A stretch of 39,555 nucleotides of DNA, from contig JAQBQL010000261.1 in assembly GCA_028287035.1 (NCBI GenBank), forward strand, positions 1-39,555, in the 5' to 3' direction. The DNA comes from Labilithrix sp. GTDB taxonomy: Bacteria > Myxococcota > Polyangia > Polyangiales > Polyangiaceae. A program made the translations under genes and the position numbers. The notes under the pieces were generated by a model that saw only the letters and a list, made by a program, of their open reading frames with translations, did no database searches and was not told where the DNA came from. The stretch's first letter is position 1. The number at the start of each line of letters is the position of its first letter. Shown here one piece after another: positions 25,426 through 32,675 of the stretch.

Positions 25426-26924
25426 CGCGGTCCTGAAGCATCAGAAAACGGGCCGGCGGGCCAACTCTCCGACAATGCGGCGACGACGCGCTCGGCGCCG
25501 ACCGACCGCGAGCCCTTGACGAGGACGACGTCGCCGGGCTGCACGCGGGCCGCTGCCGCCTCGGCCGCCGCCACGGTCGAGGGCGCGTCGACGATCGTGA
25601 TCGAGGCTGAATTCACGAGGCGCGCGAGGGACCGGCCGACGAGGCCGCCGCAGCCGATCACGAGGGCGAGGCCCGCGCCGGCGAGGTCGTCGCCGAGCTC
25701 GTCGTGGGCGGCGTCCGCATGCTGGCCGAGCTCCTTCATCTCGCCGATGACCGCGACCCTGCGACGCGGCCCGGCGACCTCGGCCAGGGTGGCGAGGGCC
25801 GCCCGCATGCTGGCCGGGTTCGCGTTGTAGGTGTCGTCGATGACGACGATGCCGCCGCCGAGGCGCCTCAGGGTGGCGCGTCCCGCGAGCTCGACGGTGC
25901 CGAGCGCCGCCTCGAGCTGCCCGGCGTCGAGGGCGACCCCGCTCGCCGCTTCCTGTGCCGCGAGCGCCGCAGCGAGGTCGATGGCTGCGGCCTCGCCCGA
26001 CAGCGGGAACCGCAGCGTGAGCCGCCGCGGAAAGAGGCCCTGCGGTCCGACCTCGAGGGTGACGCGGGCTCCCCCGCCCTCCTCGGGCTCGCGCGCGGCG
26101 AGGCGATAGTCGGCGCCCTCGCCGGTACCGAACGTGAGCACGCGTCCCGCACGGGTCTCCGCGGCGGCACGGACCACGCGAGGGTCGTCGGCATTGACGA
26201 TGGCCACGCCGGTCTCGTCGAGCGCGCGATAGACCGCGCCCTTCTCGTGCATGACGCCGTCCGGCCCGCCGACGCCCTCGGCATGCGCCAGGCCGACGTT
26301 GGTGACGATGGCGACGTCCGGGCGCGCGAACGAGGTGATCGCGTCGAGCTCGCCGGGCAGGCTCATGCCCATCTCGACGACCGCGAACGCGTGCTCCTCA
26401 CGAAGTCCCAGCACCACCGAGGGAACGCCCACGCGGTTGTTCAGGTTCCCGGCGGTGCGATGCGTCGGGCCGACGGCTCCGAGGAGCGCGGCCGTGAGCT
26501 CCTTGGTCGTGGTCTTGCCCGCGCTGCCGGTGATGGCGACGACCTTGCGCGTGGTGCGCGCCCCGCGCCACCGCGCCAGATGAGCGCGGGCCAGATCGCC
26601 GAAGGAGGCGAGCGTGTCGGGCACCTCGACGAGGGCGAGCGGGCCGAGATCCTCGGCCTCGAGCGCCGAGGCGCGGCCGGTCTCCACGAGCGCGATGGCG
26701 GCGCCCCGCTCCGCGACCGCTGCCACGAAGCGGTGGCCGTCGTGCAGCTCGCCGCGGAGCGCGACGAAGAGCCCGCCGGCGGGCACGGCGCGGCTGTCGG
26801 TCGAGACGCCGCAGGCGGTGACCTCGCGCAACGTGGGCACCGATCGCGCGAGCCTCCCGCCGGTCGACGTGAGGACCTGGGTCAGCGTGAACGCAGCGTC
26901 GTTCGCGGGGATCGGCGTCGCCAC
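25422..26924 (-). CDS. murF: UDP-MurNAc-tripeptide--D-Ala-D-Ala ligase
   Basis: GTG 26924, 10 bp after the murE stop and preceded by AGGACGAGG, starts a 500-residue protein; the long upstream frame overlaps murE and is not real. It has 'GVSTDSRAVPAGGLFVALRG' (39-58), ATP loop 'GSAGKTTTK' (133-141), 'GNLNNRVGVPSV', 'MGMSLPGELDAI' and 'VIDDTYNANPASMRAAL', all MurF motifs. It adds D-Ala-D-Ala to complete the UDP-pentapeptide in the cytoplasm. The ddl gene that makes its substrate is not in the cluster. Confidence 0.96.
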   Translation of the reverse strand: MATPIPANDAAFTLTQVLTSTGGRLARSVPTLREVTACGVSTDSRAVPAGGLFVALRGELHDGHRFVAAVAERGAAIALVETGRASALEAEDLGPLALVEVPDTLASFGDLARAHLARWRGARTTRKVVAITGSAGKTTTKELTAALLGAVGPTHRTAGNLNNRVGVPSVVLGLREEHAFAVVEMGMSLPGELDAITSFARPDVAIVTNVGLAHAEGVGGPDGVMHEKGAVYRALDETGVAIVNADDPRVVRAAAETRAGRVLTFGTGEGADYRLAAREPEEGGGARVTLEVGPQGLFPRRLTLRFPLSGEAAAIDLAAALAAQEAASGVALDAGQLEAALGTVELAGRATLRRLGGGIVVIDDTYNANPASMRAALATLAEVAGPRRRVAVIGEMKELGQHADAAHDELGDDLAGAGLALVIGCGGLVGRSLARLVNSASITIVDAPSTVAAAEAAAARVQPGDVVLVKGSRSVGAERVVAALSESWPAGPFSDASGPR

Positions 26925-26934
26925 GAGCCTCGTC

Positions 26935-28539
26935 CTAGCCCTGCGCTCTCCGCAGCGCGAGCGCGGCGCGGGCCTCTGCGGCGTCGTCGAAGGGGCGCTT
27001 CGTGGTGCCGACGATCTGGTAGTCCTCGTGGCCCTTCCCGGCGAGCACCACGACGTCGTGCGGCCGCGCGTTCGCGATCGCGAGGGCGATGGCGCGATGG
27101 CGGTCGAGCTCGACGACGTAGCCGCGGCTCGCGCCCCGCAGGTCGTCCGCGACGAGCACGGGGAGGCCCGACGCCTCCACCGCTGCGACGATGGGCTCGG
27201 CGATCGCCTCGGGCGCCTCGGTCCGCGGATTGTCGCTCGTGACGATGCAGACGTCGGCCTGCCCCGCGGCGGCTTCGCCCATGGGACCGCGCTTCGTGGG
27301 GTCGCGGTCGCCGCCGCACCCGAAGACGCACAGGATGCGCGGCGTCGTGCCGTCCTCGAGCGGCCGCGCCACGTTGCGAACGGCCTCGAGCACGCGGCCC
27401 AGCGCGTCCGGGGTGTGCGCGTAGTCGACGAGCACCACCACGTCGTCGCCCGGGCCGTCGCACCGCTCGAGCCGGCCCGGCGCACCGATCTCGCCCTCGA
27501 GTGCGCGGGCGGCACGTACGACATCGAGCTCCAGCGCGCTCGCGATGCCCATCGCGACGAGCAGGTTCTCGAGGTTGTGGAGGCCGACCAGCGGCGAGAC
27601 GATCTCGACCTCGCCCTCCGGCAGCCGCGCGCGGATGCGCATGCCCGAGGCGCGCGCCTCGACCGCGAGCGGCACCACGTCACCTTCCGTGCTCCCGGGG
27701 CGCGTACGGACCCGGAGGACCTTGCACCGGGCGGCCTTCGCGAGCTCGGCCCCGAACGGGTCGTCGACGTTGACGACCGCAAGGCCTGGCTCCGTCGTGG
27801 TGAAGAGACGCCGCTTGGCGTCCGCGTACGCAGCCATCGAGCCGTGGAAGTCGAGGTGGTCCTGCGTGAGGTTCGTGAAGGCCGCGACCCGGAAGCGGAC
27901 CGCGCGCACGCGCCCCAGCATCAGCGCGATCGACGAGACCTCCATGGCGACGTGCGTGGCGCCGCGCTTCCGCATGACCGCCATCACGCGGGCGAGCTCG
28001 TCGGCCTCGGGCGTCGTGTGGGCGGCCTCGATCTTCCGGCCCGCGTAGGAATGGCCGATCGTGCCGATGATCCCGCACTTGGCCAGGCCGAGCGCGCCGT
28101 CGATCGCCGCGCGGACGAGATGCGTCGTGGTGGTCTTCCCGTTCGTGCCGGTGATGCCGACGATGTCGAGCGCGAACCCCGGATGGCCGTACACGGCGGC
28201 CGACGCGAGCGCCAGGCCGGTGGGCACGTCGTCGACGCGCAGGATCGGTACGCCGGGCGAGCCGACGAAGCTGCGGTCGGCGAGGATCGCCGAGGCGCCG
28301 CGCGCCACGGCGGCCTCCACGAACGCGCTGCCGTCGTGCTTCTCGCCGCGCCGCACCACGAAGAGGTCGCCGGGATCGACGAGCCGCGAATCGTGATGGA
28401 CACCGAAGCAGCGCACGTTGCCGTCGCCCTCGACCGCGACGTGCGCCTCGTCCGGGATCTCGCGGGCGATGTCGGCGAGCGTCATCCCGTCGTGGGAGCG
28501 CGCCTCGTCCGCGAGCCGCGGCGAGTCGCCCGCGGTCAT
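26935..28539 (-). CDS. murE: UDP-MurNAc-tripeptide synthetase, meso-DAP type
   Basis: From ATG 28539, overlapping the ftsI stop, the protein has 534 residues. It has 'HHDSRLVDPGDLFVVRRG' (48-65), ATP loop 'GTNGKTTTT' (131-139), 'EVSSIALMLGRV', 'NLTQDHLDFHG' and 'VDYAHTPDALGRVLEAV'. The 'DNPR' motif at 436-439 binds meso-diaminopimelate; lysine-type enzymes differ here. It therefore most likely adds meso-DAP as the third residue of the stem peptide. The first 20 residues are extra compared with E. coli MurE. Confidence 0.96.
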   Translation of the reverse strand: MTAGDSPRLADEARSHDGMTLADIAREIPDEAHVAVEGDGNVRCFGVHHDSRLVDPGDLFVVRRGEKHDGSAFVEAAVARGASAILADRSFVGSPGVPILRVDDVPTGLALASAAVYGHPGFALDIVGITGTNGKTTTTHLVRAAIDGALGLAKCGIIGTIGHSYAGRKIEAAHTTPEADELARVMAVMRKRGATHVAMEVSSIALMLGRVRAVRFRVAAFTNLTQDHLDFHGSMAAYADAKRRLFTTTEPGLAVVNVDDPFGAELAKAARCKVLRVRTRPGSTEGDVVPLAVEARASGMRIRARLPEGEVEIVSPLVGLHNLENLLVAMGIASALELDVVRAARALEGEIGAPGRLERCDGPGDDVVVLVDYAHTPDALGRVLEAVRNVARPLEDGTTPRILCVFGCGGDRDPTKRGPMGEAAAGQADVCIVTSDNPRTEAPEAIAEPIVAAVEASGLPVLVADDLRGASRGYVVELDRHRAIALAIANARPHDVVVLAGKGHEDYQIVGTTKRPFDDAAEARAALALRRAQG

Positions 28540-30635
28540 GACGCCGGCTCGAACACCAGTCGCACGCTCGAGCCCTTGGGCGCGGGCGAGCCCGGCGACG
28601 GGACCTGCTTCACGAGACGTCCCGTGCCCTCGACGAGGGGCACGAGGCCGGCGTTGCCGACGGCGCGGACCGCGTCGCGGGCGCCGAGACCGACCGCGTT
28701 GGGTACGACGACCGAGCTCGGCGGCGGCGGACCGAACGCGCCCGCGCCAGGACCGATCGGGACGAGCGTGTCGGCCACCTCCGCGGGGAGCGACACGGGC
28801 TTCAGGGCCGCCACCGTCGCCTCTGCGGGATCGCCGTTCTTCGAGATGGCCTTCAGCCTGGGCACGGCATGGGCCGCGGGGACGCCGAGGTAACGGAGGC
28901 TCGCCTCGGCGACGCGCCGGAACACCGGACCGCCGAGATCGCCGCCGTACCGGCCGATCGTGGGCTCGTCGAGCACGACGGCGATGACGAGCCGCGGCTT
29001 CTCCGCGGGCACGAAGCCCACGAACGACGCGGTGTACTTGTCCTGCGAGTACTTGCCCGTCGCCGGGTCGACCTTCTGCGCGGTGCCGGTCTTGCCGGCG
29101 ACCCGGAAGCCGGGCATCGCGGCCTCTGTGGCGGTGCCACCTTCCTCGACGACCGCCGTGAGCATCTCCGCGACCTGGTGCGCGATGCCGGTCGGCACTG
29201 CCTCGCGGCGGACGTGGGGCGTCCACTCCTTCACGACCGTCCCGCGCGAGTCGCTGATGCGCCGCACCAGGATTGGGTCCATCAGCTTGCCGCCGTTCGC
29301 GATCGCCGACATCGCCGTCGCGAGCTGCACCGACGTGACGCTGATGCCCTGGCCGAAGGAAGCGTTGGCGGTCTCGACGTCGTACCAGGCGCGGCCCTTG
29401 GGGCGGAGCACGCCGGTCGCCTCGCCGGGAAGCGGAAGGCCCGTGGTCTCGCCGAACCCGAAGCGCCGGTAGGCGGCGTAGAGCGCCGGCTCGCCGAGCG
29501 CGAGGCCGATCTTGAGCGCTCCGATGTTCGAGCTCTTCGCGAGGATCTGCGTCGGCGTGAGCCAGTCGTTCTCGTGCGTGTCGTGGATCGTGACGCCGCT
29601 CGCGATCTGGTAGGTGCCGTGCTCGCAGAAGATCGTCTCGGTGGGCTTCAGCGAGCCCGCGGACAGCGCCGCGGCGACCGTGAAGACCTTCATGACCGAG
29701 CCGGGCTCGAAGCGGTCGGTGACCGGACGATCGCGCCGCGCCTCGACCTCGCTGTCGCCGTAGTCGTTCGGGTTGTAACCAGGCGTCGAGGCGATCGCGA
29801 GGATCTCCCCGGTGCTCGGCTCCATCACCACGATCGATGCGCCCTTCGTCTCGTAGGTGCCCTGGGCCGCGGCGAGCTCGCGCTCGGCCACGTGCTGGAT
29901 TCCCTCGTCGAGCGAGAGCGTCACGTCATGGCCGGCGAACGCGCCCTCGTCGGTCGTGCCCTCGGAGAAGATGAGCCGGCCCGAGCGGTCGCGGAGGCCA
30001 CGGACCTCCTCGCTGCGGCCGCGCAGCTCCTCGTCGAGCGCGAGCTCGATGCCGTCCTTGCCGAAGCCGTCCGGCGCAACGAAGCCGAGCACCGGACCCG
30101 CGAGCTCGCGTCCCGGATAATACCGGCGTCCCTCGCCCTCGACCGCGAGGCCCTTCACGGGCTTCATCGACTTCTTGGGGTCGCCGAGATCGCGGACGGC
30201 CTGCGCCTCGTCGCCGGTGACGCGGCGCTTCAGCCACACGAACCGGCGCTTCGACGTGAGCTTCGCCTGCACGTCCGCGGGGTCGAGGCCGAGCGCCTGA
30301 CCGATGCGGACCGAGAGGTCCTGGATGGCGACCGCCTGGGCTGGCGCGCCCTCGACGCCGCGCAGCATCTCGACGACGTCGCCGCTGATGCTCGGCACCT
30401 CGACGCTGGCGGCCAGCGCGGCGCCGTTGCGGTCGTAGATGGCGCCGCGCTTCGGCTCGACGTGGAGGCGGCGCTGGCGCTGGTTCTCGGCGGTCTCCTT
30501 CCAGGTGGGCCCGTCCTCGACCTGCACGCGATAGGCGCTCGAGACGAAGCCCCCGAGGCCGACCGCCATGACCCCGCAGAGAAGCCCCATGCGGAAGCGG
30601 ATCCACCGCGCCCGCGCCGGATCGAGGTTACGCAT
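28536..30635 (-). CDS. ftsI: Septal transpeptidase FtsI (PBP3) with C-terminal PASTA domain
   Basis: The protein has 699 residues. A single membrane anchor (about 16-34) is followed by the PBP dimerisation domain ('VEPKRGAIYDRNGAALA', 59-75). The transpeptidase domain has the active-site 'SVMK' (Ser313, Lys316), 'SSN' (368-370) and 'KTG' (515-517). Beyond it, about residues 625-699 include a Pro-rich linker and one PASTA-like domain ('VVVPNAVGLGARDAVRAVG', 'VKQVPSPGSPAPKGSSV'). FtsI cross-links septal peptidoglycan with FtsW. Its ATG touches the ftsL stop and its stop overlaps murE. E. coli FtsI lacks a PASTA domain; other lineages have it. Confidence 0.95.
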   Translation of the reverse strand: MRNLDPARARWIRFRMGLLCGVMAVGLGGFVSSAYRVQVEDGPTWKETAENQRQRRLHVEPKRGAIYDRNGAALAASVEVPSISGDVVEMLRGVEGAPAQAVAIQDLSVRIGQALGLDPADVQAKLTSKRRFVWLKRRVTGDEAQAVRDLGDPKKSMKPVKGLAVEGEGRRYYPGRELAGPVLGFVAPDGFGKDGIELALDEELRGRSEEVRGLRDRSGRLIFSEGTTDEGAFAGHDVTLSLDEGIQHVAERELAAAQGTYETKGASIVVMEPSTGEILAIASTPGYNPNDYGDSEVEARRDRPVTDRFEPGSVMKVFTVAAALSAGSLKPTETIFCEHGTYQIASGVTIHDTHENDWLTPTQILAKSSNIGALKIGLALGEPALYAAYRRFGFGETTGLPLPGEATGVLRPKGRAWYDVETANASFGQGISVTSVQLATAMSAIANGGKLMDPILVRRISDSRGTVVKEWTPHVRREAVPTGIAHQVAEMLTAVVEEGGTATEAAMPGFRVAGKTGTAQKVDPATGKYSQDKYTASFVGFVPAEKPRLVIAVVLDEPTIGRYGGDLGGPVFRRVAEASLRYLGVPAAHAVPRLKAISKNGDPAEATVAALKPVSLPAEVADTLVPIGPGAGAFGPPPPSSVVVPNAVGLGARDAVRAVGNAGLVPLVEGTGRLVKQVPSPGSPAPKGSSVRLVFEPAS

Positions 30636-30971
30636 CTACGGCCCCGACTTCGCCTGTGCGCCCGGCTCGTCGTCATCGCGCGCCGGCAGCTTGCCGATGG
30701 TGACGATGCGATCCGGGGCGGGCGGCTCCATGCCGAGGAGCGAGCGCGAGACCATCTCCACGCGCTCCGGCGTCTTGTAGCTGGCCGACTCGAGCTCGAG
30801 GACCCGCTTCACCTCGCGGAGCCGCGCCTGCTCGGTGCGCGCCTTGCCGAGCTCGTAGCCGAGCGAGACGGTCCGGCCGCGCATCGCGAGGTGCACGACG
30901 AACGCGCACACCGTGGCGAGCACGGCGAGCGTCCAGTTGAGGAGGAAGATGCGCGCCCGGTGCGACGTCAT
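30636..30971 (-). CDS. ftsL: Cell division protein FtsL
   Basis: The protein has 111 residues. A short cytoplasmic start, one membrane segment (about 9-29, 'FLLNWTLAVLATVCAFVVHL') and a short coiled coil ('GKARTEQARLREVKRVLELE', about 42-61) match FtsL in size and layout. FtsL sequences are poorly conserved, so the call leans on topology and position between rsmH and ftsI. ATG 30971 overlaps the rsmH stop (ATGA). FtsL forms the FtsQLB complex that activates FtsW-FtsI. Confidence 0.85.
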   Translation of the reverse strand: MTSHRARIFLLNWTLAVLATVCAFVVHLAMRGRTVSLGYELGKARTEQARLREVKRVLELESASYKTPERVEMVSRSLLGMEPPAPDRIVTIGKLPARDDDEPGAQAKSGP

Positions 30972-31987
30972 CGCGAGTACTTCCTGCCGCCGGCGGCGAC
31001 GTCCTCCGCGGTGAGCCGACGCGCGGCGCGGAGCTTGGCGCTGCGCGAGCGAGAGTTGGCGGCCGACTCCTCGTCGGTGGCGACGGCGGGCTTCTTGAAG
31101 AGGGGTCCCCACACCTCCTTCGCGTGGAAGGCGCGCTTCACGAGCCGGTCCTCGAGCGAGTGGAAGCTCAGGATCGCCGCGACGCCGCCCGGGACGACGA
31201 GGCGCGGAAGCGCCGCGATGAGCGACTCGAGCTCCTCGAGCTCACGGTTCACGGCGATGCGCAGCGCCTGGAACGTGCGCGTGGCAGGGTCGACGCCGCC
31301 GACGCGGACCGGACCGACCGCGCGCACGATGGCGCGGCGAAGATCGAGCGTCGTGAGGAGCTGGTTGTCGGCGAGCGCGCGCTTGACGCTGCGGGCGATG
31401 CGACGCGAGCGCCGCTCGTCGCCGTACTCGAAGATGATGTTGGCGAGGTCGTCGTCGTCGAGGCGGGCGATGAGCTCGAGGGCCGTCTCCTCGCCCTCGC
31501 TCGGGTCCATCCGCATGTCGATGGGGCCTTCGCGGCGGAAGCTCATGCCGCGGCCCGCCTCGTCGAGCTGCGGAGAGCTGACGCCGAGGTCGGCGCAGAC
31601 GCCCTGGACCTGCTCGATCCCGAGCTCGTCGAGCGCCTCGGCGATGCGGCCGAACGGGGTCTTCACGAAGGTGACGCGGTCACCGAAGGGGGCGAGGCGG
31701 GCGCGAGCGGCGTCGAGCGCGAGCTGATCGCGATCGAGGGCGATGACGCGTGAGTCGGGGCTCGCGAGGAGGATGGCCTCCGTGTGTCCGCCGCCGCCCA
31801 CCGTCGCATCGACATAGAGTCCAGCCGCGGGGGCCAGCGCCGCCGTCACCTCCGCCTTCATCACGGTCTCGTGGATGAAGTCGGGCATCTCGATCTCCTC
31901 TCCCGTCTCGTCGGACCAGACCCATTCGGCCTGCTGGTCCTCGGTCACCACGCCCGGAAGCGCGAGCTGCCCCTGGGTGTGGTTCAT
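30968..31987 (-). CDS. rsmH: 16S rRNA (cytosine-1402-N4)-methyltransferase
   Basis: The protein has 339 residues from ATG 31987, or 306 from ATG 31888. 'HETVMKAEVTAAL', the SAM loop 'YVDATVGGGGHTEAIL', 'VCADLGVSSPQLDEAGRGMS', 'RMDPSEG', 'ATRTFQALRIAVNRELEELE' and 'LSFHSLEDRLVKRAF' are RsmH/MraW signatures. It methylates C1402 in the ribosomal P site. The upstream start is coupled to the mraZ stop (ATGA); the downstream one has an AGAGGAG site and matches the usual family start. The extra 33 residues are acidic and not part of the usual fold. Confidence 0.95.
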   Translation of the reverse strand: MNHTQGQLALPGVVTEDQQAEWVWSDETGEEIEMPDFIHETVMKAEVTAALAPAAGLYVDATVGGGGHTEAILLASPDSRVIALDRDQLALDAARARLAPFGDRVTFVKTPFGRIAEALDELGIEQVQGVCADLGVSSPQLDEAGRGMSFRREGPIDMRMDPSEGEETALELIARLDDDDLANIIFEYGDERRSRRIARSVKRALADNQLLTTLDLRRAIVRAVGPVRVGGVDPATRTFQALRIAVNRELEELESLIAALPRLVVPGGVAAILSFHSLEDRLVKRAFHAKEVWGPLFKKPAVATDEESAANSRSRSAKLRAARRLTAEDVAAGGRKYSR

Positions 31988-32427
31988 AGTCCGAGCTCCG
32001 CCAGCCGGGAGCCGATCTCCTCGCGCTCCGCGTCGGTCGTCTCGAAGTGCTGCTTCCAGGCCTTCGCGTCCCAGAGCTCGGCGTACTTGCCGCTGCCCGC
32101 CCAGAGCACGTCCTTCACCAGGTTCGCGTGGTCGCGCAGGGTCGGCGGGATGAGGATGCGGCCCGAGTCGTCGACGTCGCACTCGACGGCGCCCGAGACG
32201 TAGATCCTCTTCAGCTTCTGCACCGCGCGGTCGAACTGCGGGAGCTTGGCGAGGCGCTCCTCGAAGGCCGCCCACTCCGGAGCCGTGTAGGCGACGAGGC
32301 ACGGGTCGAGCGCGCTCGTCAGGATCACGCGTCGCTCGCCGATCGACGACAGCACGTCTCGATAGCGCGCAGGCAGGCTGGTCCTGCCCTTCGCGTCGAT
32401 CGTGTGCTCGTAGCGGCCGCGAAACAT
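31984..32427 (-). CDS. mraZ: Transcriptional regulator MraZ
   Basis: The protein has 147 residues, made of two SpoVT/AbrB-like halves with the paired D-x3-R motifs 'DAKGRTSLPARYR' (residues 11-23) and 'DDSGRILIPPTLR'. It starts with the usual 'FRGRYEHTID'. In E. coli MraZ is a DNA-binding repressor of its own dcw operon that recognises TGGGN repeats, and it forms rings. Here it is the first gene of the cluster, 45-78 bp after candidate TGGGN-like boxes. Confidence 0.95.
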   Translation of the reverse strand: MFRGRYEHTIDAKGRTSLPARYRDVLSSIGERRVILTSALDPCLVAYTAPEWAAFEERLAKLPQFDRAVQKLKRIYVSGAVECDVDDSGRILIPPTLRDHANLVKDVLWAGSGKYAELWDAKAWKQHFETTDAEREEIGSRLAELGL

Positions 32428-32471
32428 CCGGGAGCGCCCTCAGCTGCGTGGGTGTCGCGACGGGCGGTCAT

Positions 32472-32505
32472 GCCCAGGCTTGGCACTTTCCGCCACTTCG
32501 TCCCA
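32472..32505 (-). promoter_or_regulatory. Candidate MraZ operator boxes
   Basis: On the minus strand TGGGA (32505-32501), TGGCG (32495-32491) and TGCCA (32485-32481) follow at exact 10-bp steps, and TGGGC (32476-32472) comes after a 9-bp step. MraZ is known to bind TGGGN pentamers spaced by 5 nt. The first and last boxes match; the middle two are degenerate. They lie between the predicted -10 and the mraZ start. Confidence 0.6.
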
Positions 32506-32517
32506 CGTAACAGCCGC

Positions 32518-32546
32518 AACCTATTTGGGCGCTGATTGAGTGTCAA
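32518..32546 (-). promoter_or_regulatory. Sigma70-like promoter of the dcw cluster
   Basis: On the minus strand a perfect TTGACA (32546-32541), a 17-bp spacer and TAGGTT (32523-32518) match the housekeeping consensus. Transcription would begin near 32511, next to the first MraZ box, leaving a leader of about 85 nt before mraZ. Confidence 0.6.
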
Positions 32547-32600
32547 TTATTTCGAGGTGGTAGCGCCGTGCGTCACTGAACATCGGAAGCGTTGTCGCGC

Positions 32601-32622
32601 GTGACGTCACAGGTTTTCCACA
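32601..32622. promoter_or_regulatory. Palindrome plus DnaA-box-like site between mraZ and the kinase gene
   Basis: GTGACGTCAC (32601-32610) is a perfect 10-bp palindrome. Four bases on, TTTTCCACA (32614-32622) differs from the DnaA box TTATCCACA at one position. Both lie in the 248-bp divergent gap between mraZ and the kinase gene. They may be binding sites for regulators of either gene; a single DnaA-like box is weak evidence alone. Confidence 0.35.
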
Positions 32623-32675
32623 GGTCGCCGGGATGGACCACTTCCTGACGTGTCGAATCCGAGGAAACCGCGGCG

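Noticed and set aside
28540..29226. Longer N-terminus for murE, and likewise for murF, murD, murG and rsmH
   Set aside because: The extra parts overlap the preceding gene in another frame and show no family match; coupled ATGA or GTG starts fit the families.
28869..31727. 952-residue plus-strand open frame
   Set aside because: Antisense to ftsI, ftsL and rsmH; low-complexity Arg/Ala/Leu composition and no domain.
32614..32622. Replication origin suggested by a DnaA-box-like site
   Set aside because: Only one imperfect box, with no cluster, no A/T-rich unwinding region and no dnaA, dnaN or parAB nearby.
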